64,000 nt of DNA from Opitutaceae bacterium. GTDB taxonomy: Bacteria; Verrucomicrobiota; Verrucomicrobiia; Opitutales; Opitutaceae. Positions 25,907-35,674 of the stretch are shown here, in pieces. The position numbers and the translations under genes are program-made. The stretch lies in assembly GCA_002694885.1 (NCBI GenBank), contig NZNM01000132.1:84561-148560 (forward strand), given 5' to 3'. Positions within the stretch are counted from its first letter, which is position 1, and the number at the start of each line of letters is the position of its first letter. The notes beneath the pieces are model-generated. The model had not been told where the DNA came from, searched no databases, and saw nothing but the letters and a program-made list of their open reading frames with translations.

Positions 25907-27067
25907 CTAGAAGCGAACCATTTTTGTCCACTTGGTTTTGCTTTGAGAGCTTTTGACTGCCGTGGCGACGAACGCCATGCCCCTCAAACCGTCTTCGACG
26001 GTTGGAAAGTCGGGATTTTTTGGAGGCTTTCTCCCGCTTACTTCTGCGGCTATAGATTTGGCAGCAGCAAGGTAAACATTGGCGAACGCTTCAATAAACG
26101 CTTCCGGATGCCCGAATGGCGTGCGCGTATTCTCAGCAGCCGCTTTGCAAACGTAGTCGTTTCCTCGTCGAAGAATCTGCCGCGGCTTGTCGTGATATTT
26201 GACGATCAGCTCATTGGGATCCTCTTGATGCCATTCCAGCGAGGCCTTGGTTCCGTACACGCGAATATTCAGATTGTTCTCGTCGCCATTAGAGATCTGC
26301 GATGCGTAGAGCACGCCTTTGGCGCCCCCTTTGTAGCGGACTAGGATGTTGCCGTCGTCATCTAGCTTACGACCTGGGACGAAGGTAGTCAGCTCGGCGC
26401 ACATTTGATCGATTTCCAATCCGGTAATGTAGCCGACTAGATTGTCTGCGTGGGTTCCGATGTCGCCCATGCAATTCGACGCTCCGGCGATTTTTGGATC
26501 CGTTCTCCAGGAGGCGATTTTGCCGCTATTGTTGCTCACAATATCGCCAGTAGCGTATCCTTGTGGATATTCTGTAACCACTTTAAGAATACGGCCCAAT
26601 TTACCCTTGCGAACCATGTCCTTGGCCTCTTTGACCATAGGATATCCTGTATAGTTGTGAGTCAGGGCAAAGACTTTACCCGACTTTTTGACGATACGCC
26701 GCAGTTCCCGGGCTTCGTTCATGTCGAAGGCGAGCGGCTTGTCGCAGATTACGTTGAAGCCCGCTTGCAGAAAGCATTTGGCTACCGCGAAGTGCAAATG
26801 GTTCTGAACGACGATACTGACGAAATCGATACGTTCGCCTACCGGGAGAGCAGACTCCTTTTCGGCCATTTCCTGGTACGACCCATAAACCCTGGATGGA
26901 TCGAGATAGAGGTCTTTGCCTGAGAGTTGCGATTTTTTCGGATCGGATGAGAAGGCGCCGGCGACTAGCTCGATCTGCCCGTCAAGATTAGCAGCCATAC
27001 GATGGACGGCCCCGATAAAGGCTCCGCGGCCTCCACCAACCATTCCCATTTTCAGTTTTCTTTTCAT
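25907..27067 (-). CDS. Gfo/Idh/MocA-family oxidoreductase (first copy)
   Basis: 386 residues. The Rossmann motif MGMVGGGRGAFIGAVH is N-terminal; VICDKPLAFDMNEA carries the conserved DKP (EKP-type) lysine, and MGDIGTHADNL the catalytic-region His. The chain fits the long Gfo/Idh/MocA group that oxidises or epimerises sugars and inositols with NAD(P). It starts 21 bases after the second oxidoreductase gene ends, and the isomerase gene is further upstream, forming a three-gene catabolic operon. Substrate unknown. Confidence 0.9.
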   Translation of the reverse strand: MKRKLKMGMVGGGRGAFIGAVHRMAANLDGQIELVAGAFSSDPKKSQLSGKDLYLDPSRVYGSYQEMAEKESALPVGERIDFVSIVVQNHLHFAVAKCFLQAGFNVICDKPLAFDMNEARELRRIVKKSGKVFALTHNYTGYPMVKEAKDMVRKGKLGRILKVVTEYPQGYATGDIVSNNSGKIASWRTDPKIAGASNCMGDIGTHADNLVGYITGLEIDQMCAELTTFVPGRKLDDDGNILVRYKGGAKGVLYASQISNGDENNLNIRVYGTKASLEWHQEDPNELIVKYHDKPRQILRRGNDYVCKAAAENTRTPFGHPEAFIEAFANVYLAAAKSIAAEVSGRKPPKNPDFPTVEDGLRGMAFVATAVKSSQSKTKWTKMVRF

Positions 27068-27087
27068 AGATACTTTCTCCCTCTAAT

Positions 27088-28170
27088 TTAACAGGCGGCC
27101 GGCTTGCCGGACTCGGCTGATTCGTAGATAGCGTCAATAATTTTCATAAGCGAAACCGCTTGATCGGGTGTATTGAGCGGCTCCTCTTTTCCCTCGATGG
27201 AATAGATAAAGTTAGCAGCCGACCGGGATCTGCCCATATCTTCGCAGGCGTCTACGATAATGTCGCGATTGACGGAGTTGCCGTTTTCCTGGACGTACAG
27301 TTCGCAACTGTCGATGCAGGTTTCATCAAGTCCATCAATTCCGAATAGACGCTCGATTTTCCCGCCTGCTCCGGTGCCTTGAAACACGACGGATACTTCT
27401 TCTCGCTTGACGAGTTCGGCCCAAGAAACCTGCAAGCTCAATGTTTGCCCGGTTTTGAATGTGACAAATCCGTGAGCTGCTGCCTCGACGTCATTGACAC
27501 CTTCAGCATTGTCGGGAATGCCCCAGGGACCTTTGAAGTTCTTGTCGGTAATGAAGTCAGAAAAGGTGTTCCCCATCACGTATGCGGGTTCGGGATACCC
27601 CATCAGATGCATTGAAAGATCGACCATATGAAGAAGATCGATTAGCGGTCCCCCTCCGGAAAGGCTCTTGTTAGTAAACCAACCGCCGAAGCCTGGAATG
27701 CCTGTTCGGCGTATCCATTTCGCTTGGGCGGAATTAATGTTCCCGATCGTTCCATCTGCCACGTATTCCATCATGGCATAAGATTCGGGGCGGGCCCGAT
27801 TGTTGAAATTGAACATCAAATGTTTTGATGAGGCTTCGGAAGCCGCTTTCATTTGCTGTACTTCGTCTGCATTCAATCCGGGAGGCTTCTCGCAGAATAC
27901 ATGCTTGCCCGCGCTGAGCGCCTGGACGGCCAGCGGGGCGTGAAACTTGTTGGGAACGATAATGGATACGGCGTCGAGATCCGGCATGGCCTCGAACATC
28001 CCTTCGACAGAACCGAAGGTCTGGGCTACCCCGTATTCCTTGGCGGTCGCTTTCGCTGCTTCTTCGTTGAGGTCGGCAATGGCGACGATTTCCGCCCCGG
28101 CTTGCCGAAATCCATCGATGTGGTACTGGGCCATGCCTCCAGCCCCTATAATCGCTACTTTCGTGCTCAT
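27088..28170 (-). CDS. Gfo/Idh/MocA-family oxidoreductase (second copy)
   Basis: 360 residues. KVAIIGAGGMAQYHIDGFRQ is the nucleotide-binding start, HVFCEKPPGLNADE the EKP motif and GGPLIDLLHMVDLSMHLMG the conserved Asp/His region. It is only distantly similar to the neighbour at 25907, so the pair is not a recent duplication. It is followed 21 bases later by that gene and preceded 24 bases earlier by the isomerase, consistent with successive steps of one sugar or cyclitol pathway. Confidence 0.92.
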   Translation of the reverse strand: MSTKVAIIGAGGMAQYHIDGFRQAGAEIVAIADLNEEAAKATAKEYGVAQTFGSVEGMFEAMPDLDAVSIIVPNKFHAPLAVQALSAGKHVFCEKPPGLNADEVQQMKAASEASSKHLMFNFNNRARPESYAMMEYVADGTIGNINSAQAKWIRRTGIPGFGGWFTNKSLSGGGPLIDLLHMVDLSMHLMGYPEPAYVMGNTFSDFITDKNFKGPWGIPDNAEGVNDVEAAAHGFVTFKTGQTLSLQVSWAELVKREEVSVVFQGTGAGGKIERLFGIDGLDETCIDSCELYVQENGNSVNRDIIVDACEDMGRSRSAANFIYSIEGKEEPLNTPDQAVSLMKIIDAIYESAESGKPAAC

Positions 28171-28193
28171 AAATCTTAGACGCTAATTTGCGT

Positions 28194-29237
28194 TTATTGG
28201 TTTTCTTTGTCGAAGGCCGAGTCGAAGGCGACGTCGCTTGAAGGGAAGTCGACAGAGCGGACAAAGGCGGATGCCTCGGTAGCTCCGTGGACGCGGTCCA
28301 TGCGAATATCCTCCCACTCAACGGACAGCGGACCTTGATACTGGATGTCGTTGAGGGCGACTATGATATCCTCAAAAGCGATATCTCCGTGGCCTAGCGA
28401 ACGGAAATCCCAGTAGCGTCGGGGATCACCAAAATCGGTATGCCCGCCGAACACGCCTGTATCCCCATTGCCATGACCCCACCAAACGTCTTTCATGTGG
28501 ACGTGATAGATGCGGTTGGAAAAGGTTCGAATGAATTTGACGTAGTCGACTCCTTGGTAGCCCAGGTGGGAAGGATCATAGTTGAAACCGAACCGCTTGT
28601 GCTCTTTCAATGCCCGGATCGCTCGTGAAGCCGAGGCGATGTCGAAGGCGATTTCCGTTGGATGAACTTCCAATCCGAAATTGACGTTGACTTTGTCGAA
28701 CTCATCCAGAACGGGGATGAATCGATTGGCGAAGTCTTGAAAGCCTTTTTCCAGGAAGGCCTGATCCGTGGGAGGAAAGGCATAGAGGGCATGCCAAATC
28801 GAGGACCCAGTGAAGCCATTGACGACTGCTGGAAAGTCATCCTTCTTTTTACGACCCGGTTTTAGATCGAAAAACTTGCGACAGGCCTTGGCGGTTTTGA
28901 TCAGTTTGCGAGCGGCCCGACGACGGACGCCCTCCGGTTTGCCATCGCCCCAAACATCGGGAGGGAGAATCGCTTTGTGACGCTCGTCGATATTGTCGCA
29001 AATCGCTTGTCCTATGAGGTGATTGGAAATGGAGAAGCAAGTGAGCCCATGATCCGCAAGCAGCTCCCATTTCTCTTTGCAATATTTCTTGCTTCGGGCT
29101 GCCTGATCCACGTCGAAGTGGTCGCCCCAGCAAGCGAGTTCAAGGCCGTCGTACCCCATCTCTTTGGCGAGAGGAGCGAGCTCGTTGATCGATAAGTCGG
29201 CCCATTGGCCGGTGAATAATGTTACAGAACGTGACAT
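28194..29237 (-). CDS. Xylose isomerase-like TIM-barrel sugar isomerase/epimerase
   Basis: 347 residues. [21 protein letters not shown] and [14 protein letters not shown] open an AP-endonuclease-2-type barrel. The metal-binding set is visible in [10 protein letters not shown] (Glu), [14 protein letters not shown] (Asp/His), YHVHMKDVW (His), and SVEWEDI (Glu). It belongs with IolE/IolI-like and LcbA-like isomerases. As first gene of the operon with two oxidoreductases it probably acts on an oxidised (keto) sugar or cyclitol. The extended [13 protein letters not shown] insert is typical of this subgroup. Confidence 0.9.
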   Translation of the reverse strand: MSRSVTLFTGQWADLSINELAPLAKEMGYDGLELACWGDHFDVDQAARSKKYCKEKWELLADHGLTCFSISNHLIGQAICDNIDERHKAILPPDVWGDGKPEGVRRRAARKLIKTAKACRKFFDLKPGRKKKDDFPAVVNGFTGSSIWHALYAFPPTDQAFLEKGFQDFANRFIPVLDEFDKVNVNFGLEVHPTEIAFDIASASRAIRALKEHKRFGFNYDPSHLGYQGVDYVKFIRTFSNRIYHVHMKDVWWGHGNGDTGVFGGHTDFGDPRRYWDFRSLGHGDIAFEDIIVALNDIQYQGPLSVEWEDIRMDRVHGATEASAFVRSVDFPSSDVAFDSAFDKENQ

Positions 29238-29381
29238 AGCGAGTTTTCAGTAAATGGGGTTCGTGGATAAAAATTCCTAAGAGAAGGTTTTTGTGAACTA
29301 TTCGATCTAGGGAATCAATGAGAAATGTCGGCCTGAATTGGCCCAGTCGCCGATTCGGGTTTCTTGAAGCCCGGTCCTCTA

Positions 29382-29437
29382 CGAGTTCGGCTAAACGTAT
29401 TTGGCAACTGAATACAAATAAGCCGAATCCAAACTCG
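29382..29437. other. Long interrupted hairpin downstream of the NamZ gene
   Basis: CGAG, TTCGGCT (29386-29392) and GTATT pair in nested order with AATAC, AGCCGAA (29421-29427) and CTCG, giving a roughly 56-base stem-loop with small bulges. It lies 22-77 bases beyond the stop of the minus-strand NamZ gene, a normal terminator position, but has no T-run on either strand. Probably a 3'-end structure. Confidence 0.45.
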
Positions 29438-29458
29438 TTATTTCGAGAGGATGGGCGA

Positions 29459-30766
29459 TCAGTCGTAAAGCCAGTAAGCTTGGCTTTGGATCTGGAACTG
29501 CTTGGCCTGGCGTTCCCAAACGCCGATGAACCCGGCTCGGTTTGCTTGGGTTCCTTTACGAGAAATTTCGTTCCACCAGCTGGTTGAGCCCACATGTTTG
29601 TTGAATAACTCCATTTGCGTATTCGGGGCGCTCGAAAATGGATTGGCGGGATCGAACAGAGCTGTAATTTGCATCATGTGAAAGCTGAGCTCCGTTGGAC
29701 GCCAGGCTCTCCAGTCAGTAACCTTTACGTACAAGCCTGTATTGCCACCGCCGAATGGTTTGCGTTCGAATGCCACTCCGGGAATAGACCGACGGTTTAG
29801 CTCGCGTTCGAGTTGATCGAGCGTAGCGTTGGTGTGGGTCAGAATTCGAAAAGGATATTCGCTTCCGATACCGTGTTTGAAGTTCCCCAATTGAGCGCCG
29901 AGGCCTGTCATGGCGTATCCAACTGCTGCTGGAAAATCGGGAATATTCGGGGAGGGGGCAATCCATTTCAATCCGAGCATTGGCCAACTCATGTATCGAT
30001 TCCATCCGTCCATAGTGACTACGGTCAGCTTGCCGGTCCGCCGTTGAATATCGGTGATGCTGAGAATGCCTGGCTTTGAAACGGCCATTCGCGCAAGCTC
30101 TCCGATGGTAAGACCGTGAACGTAGGGTATCGAGAAGGCCCCAACATAGCTTTGCCAGCGCCGCTCGACTATTGGACCATCGACTTTCAGGCCTCCGAGA
30201 GGGTTGGGCCGATCTAGAAGGATAACCTCAACCCCGTTCTCGAAAGCGGCTTCCAGCGCGAGTTTCATGCAGCTGATAAATGTGTAGGACCGTGTACCAA
30301 TATCTTGGAGGTCAATTACGAGGACGTCGATGCCTGCCAGCATGTTCGGTGTCGGCTTTCGGTATTTTCCGTAGAGGGAGTATACCGGGAGCCCGGTTCT
30401 TGGATCTATGGCATTGTCGATGGGCTCATTCGCCTTCTCGTTACCGTAGATTCCATGCTCTGGCCCGAAAAGAGCCACGAGATTCACCGCGCGATTCTGG
30501 TGAAGAATGCGCACTGTGGAAATTCCCAGGCGATTGACGCCGGCTGGATGGGTAAGCAATCCCACGCGCTTGCCCAGCAATGGAGCGAATCCTTGATCGG
30601 CGAGGACGTCGATTCCCAGTTTGATGTGCGGCCTGTAAGGGAGGCTTCCCGTCTGACTCTGAAGCAATCCCTGGAAAGTCGTATTGGAATTTTGGGGAAT
30701 TAGATTTTGGGCCAGCAGCGATTGCGTGGCAATCAGTATCGCGATGATCGGAAATGCGCGTGTCAT
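29459..30766 (-). CDS. namZ: Exo-beta-N-acetylmuramidase NamZ (DUF1343)
   Basis: 435 residues with a signal peptide ([17 protein letters not shown]), so periplasmic. Family landmarks are [61 protein letters not shown] and LDRPNPLGG, with [11 protein letters not shown]. NamZ removes terminal N-acetylmuramic acid from peptidoglycan fragments for recycling or scavenging. The gene is followed by a hairpin and preceded by the DUF2062 gene 27 bases upstream, with which it may form an operon. Confidence 0.92.
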   Translation of the reverse strand: MTRAFPIIAILIATQSLLAQNLIPQNSNTTFQGLLQSQTGSLPYRPHIKLGIDVLADQGFAPLLGKRVGLLTHPAGVNRLGISTVRILHQNRAVNLVALFGPEHGIYGNEKANEPIDNAIDPRTGLPVYSLYGKYRKPTPNMLAGIDVLVIDLQDIGTRSYTFISCMKLALEAAFENGVEVILLDRPNPLGGLKVDGPIVERRWQSYVGAFSIPYVHGLTIGELARMAVSKPGILSITDIQRRTGKLTVVTMDGWNRYMSWPMLGLKWIAPSPNIPDFPAAVGYAMTGLGAQLGNFKHGIGSEYPFRILTHTNATLDQLERELNRRSIPGVAFERKPFGGGNTGLYVKVTDWRAWRPTELSFHMMQITALFDPANPFSSAPNTQMELFNKHVGSTSWWNEISRKGTQANRAGFIGVWERQAKQFQIQSQAYWLYD

Positions 30767-30793
30767 AGGAGTCTATCGAGCGGTTTTCCCGCT

Positions 30794-31405
30794 CTAAGTC
30801 GAAAAGGTTGCGCAGGTTTGCAGTTGGGGGCAAACCGGAATGCTACTTTTCGGCATTCTCTGAGGTCGAGCGGGCCGCTTCTTCGCTTGGATGAAAGCGA
30901 ATCGGTAGACCATATCAAGGAGGAAGGCTAGTGCCAGCCCGGCTATAATGCCACCGGTTACCAAAGAGAATGCGGTGTAGCCGATCTGGGAATCCATTAC
31001 GTCCAGTCGCAGCGTCTTTATGACACGGTCGCCCAAAAGAGCTAAAGCTGGGTAGATGGCCCACATGGTGGCGAGATTCGTTACCAATTGGGTTCCCATT
31101 ATTACCGGCAAATTGGCTCTGAGGACCCAGGCTGATGCGAAAGCGAGGATGAATTGGATGCCGACGATGGGCAAAAATGCGATGATGAATCCAAGGTAGA
31201 GGGCTAGGCTGACTTCTCGAATCCGAAATGACCAGAGGTCGGGCCGCTTTCTAGCTGTATTGGCGAACCATTTAAGAACCGGCCAGCGATGAAGCGTGGC
31301 TTTGCGAGGCAAGGGTCGAAGCAGTTGTTTTGCTCGCCTAATTCGAATGCGCTTCTGCTTTCGCGCTTCGTGTTCGTACATGGCCTCCGCTTCAGCGACG
31401 TTCAT
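30794..31405 (-). CDS. DUF2062 membrane protein
   Basis: 203 residues. A basic cytoplasmic N-terminus (KRIRIRRAKQLLRP) precedes three hydrophobic segments: SLALYLGFIIAFLPIVGIQF, GTQLVTNLATMWAIYPA and VTGGIIAGLALAFLLDMVY. The GFxxxFxPxxGxQ pattern and the TNPxT-like TNLATMWAIY motif are DUF2062 marks. Members are often found with glycosyltransferases or envelope genes; the molecular role is not known. It lies immediately upstream of namZ, which fits a cell-envelope setting. Confidence 0.85.
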   Translation of the reverse strand: MNVAEAEAMYEHEARKQKRIRIRRAKQLLRPLPRKATLHRWPVLKWFANTARKRPDLWSFRIREVSLALYLGFIIAFLPIVGIQFILAFASAWVLRANLPVIMGTQLVTNLATMWAIYPALALLGDRVIKTLRLDVMDSQIGYTAFSLVTGGIIAGLALAFLLDMVYRFAFIQAKKRPARPQRMPKSSIPVCPQLQTCATFST

Positions 31406-31573
31406 TGGCTATTGTTCGATTTTTGTCAGAGTTGGGATTTGCTAGGTCCAGTCTCGGTTTTACGCTGCAAATTGCCTGGTCGGCTAGATTTAACTGAGTC
31501 TGACACCTCGTTTTAACAATTGTTTATCCGAGGAGAATAAATCGGCCCAGATTACGAAGTCTGCAGCCTAGGT

Positions 31574-32752
31574 CTAGGAAGATTGGGCGAAATGTTCCCG
31601 AAGCGCTTTCCTCATATTTTCTTCTGTTTTTTGCAGAGCTTCAGGCAGGGGCAGACTCGGCGCCGAAATTTGCCTGAGGGAAGCTTGAGCAATTGGGCAA
31701 TCGGGAATCGACCCAATACTGCCAGCCAAAACTAGAAGCCGCTTGTTCTTGGCAATCGTTTCCAGCGCAAGGGCCCCTGGTCCCTTGCCATGAAGGGATG
31801 ACTCGTCAAAGCGACCCTCGCCGGTGATCACCCAATCGGCTTGAGAAAATTTTTCGTCAAGACCAATCCAAGCTTTGACTAGACTGTACCCGGATACGAT
31901 CTGGGCTTCCAAACCAGCTTTGAGTCCAAAGGCTGCTCCACCAGCTGCTCCAGCCCCCGCTTCATCGCGAGATGCTGGGTACGCCCCGTCGGCCTGAATC
32001 AATAGATCGGCGAGGCGCTCGGTTTCAGATTCCAACTCTTGAAAACGGTCTTTCGTGAGCCCTTTTTGCGGCCCGAATATAGCTGCTGCTCCCCTGTTTC
32101 CGAGCAAGGGATTCTCGACGTCACACGCGAGTCGAATCTGGAAGGACTCAGGAAGCTGCGTCGATGACAGGGAAATCTTAGCTATTCTAGGCCAAATGTT
32201 GGGTATTGGAGCCCCATCGATTTGGTTGTCATCTTTATCGAAAAACCTGTATCCAAGTTTCCATAACGCACCCAATGCTAAATCGTGTGTCGCGGACCCG
32301 CCGAGCCCGATGATCGCTCCTTGGGCTCCTTTTTCCTGAGAGATTTTCACCAGCTCTCCGAGACCTGCGGTAGTTACGTCCCAGGGGGATCTTCCGTCGA
32401 TTGGCGTGAGGGCAATACCACTACTCTCGGCCATTTCTATGACGGCGATTTGATCGACCTCCGGGCTCCAGTTTAGAAGCCGTCGGGCCGCCGCGGGAAT
32501 CTTTTCAGCCGAAACTAAGCCGTAGCGAGCATCCACGACTCGTTGTCGCGGATCCGTGACCGAAGCGATGTGGAAATCACCGTCGAGTATACCCGCAAGC
32601 GTGTCGCAGAATCCATCTCCCCCATCGGCGAGCGGGGCCGTGTCGATTTCCCAGTCGGGGCGGAGAACTCCTAGTTCGTCGGCCGCAGCCTTGCAGGCTT
32701 CTCGGGCGGAAAGAGCGTCCTTGAATTTATCGAATGCTAAGAGAACCCGCAT
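31574..32752 (-). CDS. Glycerate kinase (GlxK/GarK family)
   Basis: About 392 residues from ATG 32752. The frame reaches an ATG at 32800, but that overlaps the BON gene and adds an unconserved stretch. MRVLLAFDKFKDALSA with DTAPLADGGDG is the family start (GarK: ..SFK.SLSA...P.ADGGEG). GLGGSATHDLALGAL, GAAGGAAFGLKA and DWVITGEGRFDESSLHGKGP are all present. It phosphorylates D-glycerate to 2- or 3-phosphoglycerate, linking sugar-acid catabolism to glycolysis. It fits the sugar and lactone genes around it. Confidence 0.93.
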   Translation of the reverse strand: MRVLLAFDKFKDALSAREACKAAADELGVLRPDWEIDTAPLADGGDGFCDTLAGILDGDFHIASVTDPRQRVVDARYGLVSAEKIPAAARRLLNWSPEVDQIAVIEMAESSGIALTPIDGRSPWDVTTAGLGELVKISQEKGAQGAIIGLGGSATHDLALGALWKLGYRFFDKDDNQIDGAPIPNIWPRIAKISLSSTQLPESFQIRLACDVENPLLGNRGAAAIFGPQKGLTKDRFQELESETERLADLLIQADGAYPASRDEAGAGAAGGAAFGLKAGLEAQIVSGYSLVKAWIGLDEKFSQADWVITGEGRFDESSLHGKGPGALALETIAKNKRLLVLAGSIGSIPDCPIAQASLRQISAPSLPLPEALQKTEENMRKALREHFAQSS

Positions 32753-32778
32753 CGGAAAACCGCGATATTCGAATAGGA

Positions 32779-33276
32779 TTAAGGGGCGATTTTTAACCAT
32801 GACCGAACGTCTTTGACGTAGCGTGTATCCAACGCGATGTCGCGCGCTTTTCGCTCCTCGGCTCGGGATGAAACGTTTCCTGAAAGAATGACCGATCCGT
32901 TTGAGACCTCGATTTCAATATCGCTAGCGTCAATTGAAGAGTCGAGCTTTAGACGACCGCTGATCGCTGCTTTGATTCCGGCGTCCTTAGCGGAATCGAT
33001 GATCTCCTTACCTTTTTCGGCGATTTCCTCTCGTTCCTCCCGAGTGTTGCCGAGCAAGGATCGAGCTCCTTCTTTAAGATCATCTGCTACCTTTTCCGTA
33101 GGCTCGGCAGCTTTGTCATTCAACTCCTTCATGGGCGATTCGGAAGAGCCTTTCTGATGCGATTCGCGATCGGACAGCGAAAGAGCTGATTTGAACGATT
33201 CGGGGTCGTTGTAGTAAGCCGTTATCATCGCTCCAATGAAAATGCCGAGTATGAGGGCGGTGAAAAAAGTTTTCAT
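32779..33276 (-). CDS. BON-domain envelope protein
   Basis: 165 residues. An N-terminal hydrophobic helix (FFTALILGIFIGAMITAYY) acts as signal or anchor. A long charged, helical stretch (50-105) is followed by one BON domain: GRLKLDSSIDASDIEIEVSNGSVILSGNVSS to the end. BON domains bind phospholipid or act in envelope stress (OsmY-type). The hydrophobic segment has no clear cleavage site, so it may be anchored with the BON domain in the periplasm. Confidence 0.85.
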   Translation of the reverse strand: MKTFFTALILGIFIGAMITAYYNDPESFKSALSLSDRESHQKGSSESPMKELNDKAAEPTEKVADDLKEGARSLLGNTREEREEIAEKGKEIIDSAKDAGIKAAISGRLKLDSSIDASDIEIEVSNGSVILSGNVSSRAEERKARDIALDTRYVKDVRSWLKIAP

Positions 33277-33395
33277 AGCTAAAGAAATATGGATCGGCCA
33301 TATCCTCTTTAAGCTAGGTGGTTAGTCAATGAGGGATGGGTTGGGTCAGGCAATATTGGGTTGTGTGCAGCTCTGAATTGCAGAATTCTAGTAGA

Positions 33396-34418
33396 ATGAT
33401 TTCCAAACGGTTTCTATTTGCGTGGATCGCGGTTCTTGGATGGGCAGTGTTTGCCTGGGCGAATACGGATGTCCCGAGCAATTATCCGACGATCGGCAAG
33501 ATCAACAAAATGGATGGTCGCCTGGATGTATTGATCGATCCAGATGCGAAGATCGAGGTCTTGGCCTCGGGTTTTGTGTGGTCGGAAGGTCCTGCATGGA
33601 ATAAGCAGGGCTCATTTCTTGTATTCTCGGATATCCCTCGAAATGTAGTAATGAAATGGAGCGAGACTGAAGGATTGAGCGTGTTCATGAAGCCCTCTGG
33701 ATACACAGGTATCGATGATTATGGAAGGGAGCCAGGTAGCAACGGATTGCTTTTCGATTCTGAAGGGCGTTTGACTCTATGCGAGCATGGAGATCGCCGT
33801 GTGTCGGTACTTACGGAAGGGGGGGGTAAGCGAACTCTGGCGGACAACTATCGAGGCAAGCGTTTCAATAGCCCAAACGATCTCGTGTATGCCTCGAATG
33901 GAAACCTGTATTTTACGGATCCTATTTATGGACTTCCAAAGAGGGAAAACGATTCGAAAAGGGAGATGGATTATTGCGGTGTGTATTTACTTCGCCCTGA
34001 CGGTGAAGTTGTATTGCTCACTAAGGATTTTAGCAGGCCAAACGGAATTGGGCTATCGCCAGATGAAAAGACGCTTTATGTTGCTCAATCCGATAGTGCC
34101 GCTCCAATTGTGAGATCGTTTCCAATAAGAAATGATGGTTCACTAGGCGAAGGCAAACTGTTCTTCGATGCATTGCCCTACAAAGGAGACGGAGTGGGAA
34201 ATTGCGACGGAATGGCGATCGATCAAGATGGGAATCTTTGGGCCACGGGCCCCGGTGGCATCTACATCCTTTCGCCCAATGGCGATCTGCTCGGACGCAT
34301 CGAAACAGGCGAGCATTCCAGCAATTGCGCTTGGGGGGATGATGGTTCAACCCTTTACATGACGGTAGATATGTACGTCTGCCGCGTTAAAACGCGAGTC
34401 AAGGGGATCGGGTTTTAG
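33396..34418 (+). CDS. SMP-30/gluconolactonase-family secreted lactonase
   Basis: About 340 residues from ATG 33396, which gives a clean signal peptide (RFLFAWIAVLGWAVFAWA). The upstream ATG at 33336 adds 20 residues that spoil it. The six-bladed propeller shows the metal and active-site motifs: SEGPAW (Glu), GSNGLLFDSEGRL, FNSPNDLVYASNGNLYFTDP (Asn, Asp), RPNGIGLSPDEK and DGMAIDQDGNLW. Such periplasmic lactonases hydrolyse sugar lactones, yielding aldonic acids that the nearby glycerate kinase and YjhG-type dehydratase pathways could use. Confidence 0.92.
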   Translation: MISKRFLFAWIAVLGWAVFAWANTDVPSNYPTIGKINKMDGRLDVLIDPDAKIEVLASGFVWSEGPAWNKQGSFLVFSDIPRNVVMKWSETEGLSVFMKPSGYTGIDDYGREPGSNGLLFDSEGRLTLCEHGDRRVSVLTEGGGKRTLADNYRGKRFNSPNDLVYASNGNLYFTDPIYGLPKRENDSKREMDYCGVYLLRPDGEVVLLTKDFSRPNGIGLSPDEKTLYVAQSDSAAPIVRSFPIRNDGSLGEGKLFFDALPYKGDGVGNCDGMAIDQDGNLWATGPGGIYILSPNGDLLGRIETGEHSSNCAWGDDGSTLYMTVDMYVCRVKTRVKGIGF

Positions 34419-34445
34419 GGAGTTGGTTACTGGATACGAGGATAT

Positions 34446-35639
34446 CTAGTAAACTTCAGCTTCGATCAACAAGGGTTCCGAGCCTAGATCTTCGAGCCAG
34501 CAAACTCGCTCGGATACGACATCCAGCTTGAGCCAAAATTTGCCGGGCTGGTCTACATGAAGCGGAACATCCGCTTCGAATCCTTCCTCTGGCTCCAATT
34601 CTACAGGAATGGGTAAGCGCGTGTTGTCTTTCAAAATCTCTTTGCTGTTGTAGTCCAGCAAGCGCGAGGCGATGTTCATGACCCCGATGAAGTTTTCGTT
34701 TTTGCATAGCCACCTTGAGTCGCCAGTATTTTTAACGGTAACACGCACGTTTTTGCGCTCGCCAGCCTTCAATGATAGATGGGATTGGTCGCAAGTAAGC
34801 TCGTGGGAGAGTCCATTAGAGGCGTAGCGGCTGTCGTTCATGGGCCTGCCTTTCTGAAAATAGAAGATTCCGCTGTTTCGCTCAAAATTGGAGATTGAAT
34901 CTCGCATGCTTTCCGGAACTGCTCCCGAAACACACTCGCGCCACTCGGCATAGCTCAACACGTACTCGGGACATGCGGCGACTTTGAATACAGGCCCCTC
35001 AAAGCCAACATTTCGAAATTGAGCGGCGAGTTCATCCATGTTGAGATCATTCTCGAGAACATTGAATTCGCGCATTTCTCGTTGCGATTCCTCCGTTGTC
35101 GAGTGGGGCCCGATCGGTTCGTTGAACACGATAGTTCCGCCATTTCTCAACACTCGAAAGAATTCTTGGATAATTTGGTTTTGGTTAGGAACGTGGTGGA
35201 AAGCGTCGAAACAGATAATTCGGTCGATTTCCTCATCCTCAGTCGGTATCCGAACTCCATCGAAAAGTCGGTTGTCCCAAGACGCTAGTGGCTTATTGGG
35301 AATTGGGTACTCTTCGAAAAGGCGCTGACCAAGACGTAACGCTTCTTCAGATACGTCTGTCGCAATCACAGAACATCCCATTTGCCAAATCGCTTTGGAA
35401 ATCCAGCAGGTTCCAGCTCCGAAATCTAACACCTTCATCCCGGGTGCGAGTCGAAGGCCCTCGAGCATAAGCCCTAAGCGAACCAACAATTGGGGAGTGT
35501 GGTTGGGCATGGAGAAAGGCTTGCCCATCTGAATCTCAACTGCTGGAAGCCTTTTGTAGTACTAGTCCGAATATCGATTAAATTCTTCAATACTGTGCTC
35601 GTCGATCAATTTCTTGGGATCGATGAGTTCTTGTTCCAT
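34446..35639 (-). pseudogene. Class I SAM methyltransferase with C-terminal beta domain, interrupted by one amber codon
   Basis: The frame starts at ATG 35639 (MEQELIDPKKLIDEHSIEEF, with AAGAAG before it) and runs to 34446, but residue 26 is TAG (35562-35564) in FNRYSD*YYKRL. In relatives, as I recall them, this helix reads like NR.AEEYFAR, so a GAG-to-TAG change is the simplest cause. Downstream, LAPGMKVLDFGAGTCWISKA (motif I), ATDVSEEAL and IICFDAFHHVPN are intact, and residues 270-395 form an immunoglobulin-like domain. An ATG at 35528 could restart translation and give 360 residues holding all SAM motifs, so residual function is possible. Confidence 0.7.
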
Positions 35640-35674
35640 TTTGGCTTCTTTGCGTTGCGGTTGGCTACTGGAGA

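Noticed and set aside
35562..35564. Genome-wide reassignment of TAG
   Set aside because: Several intact genes here end with TAG (bioB, rpmH, the sigma-54 regulator), and no suppressor tRNA was seen.
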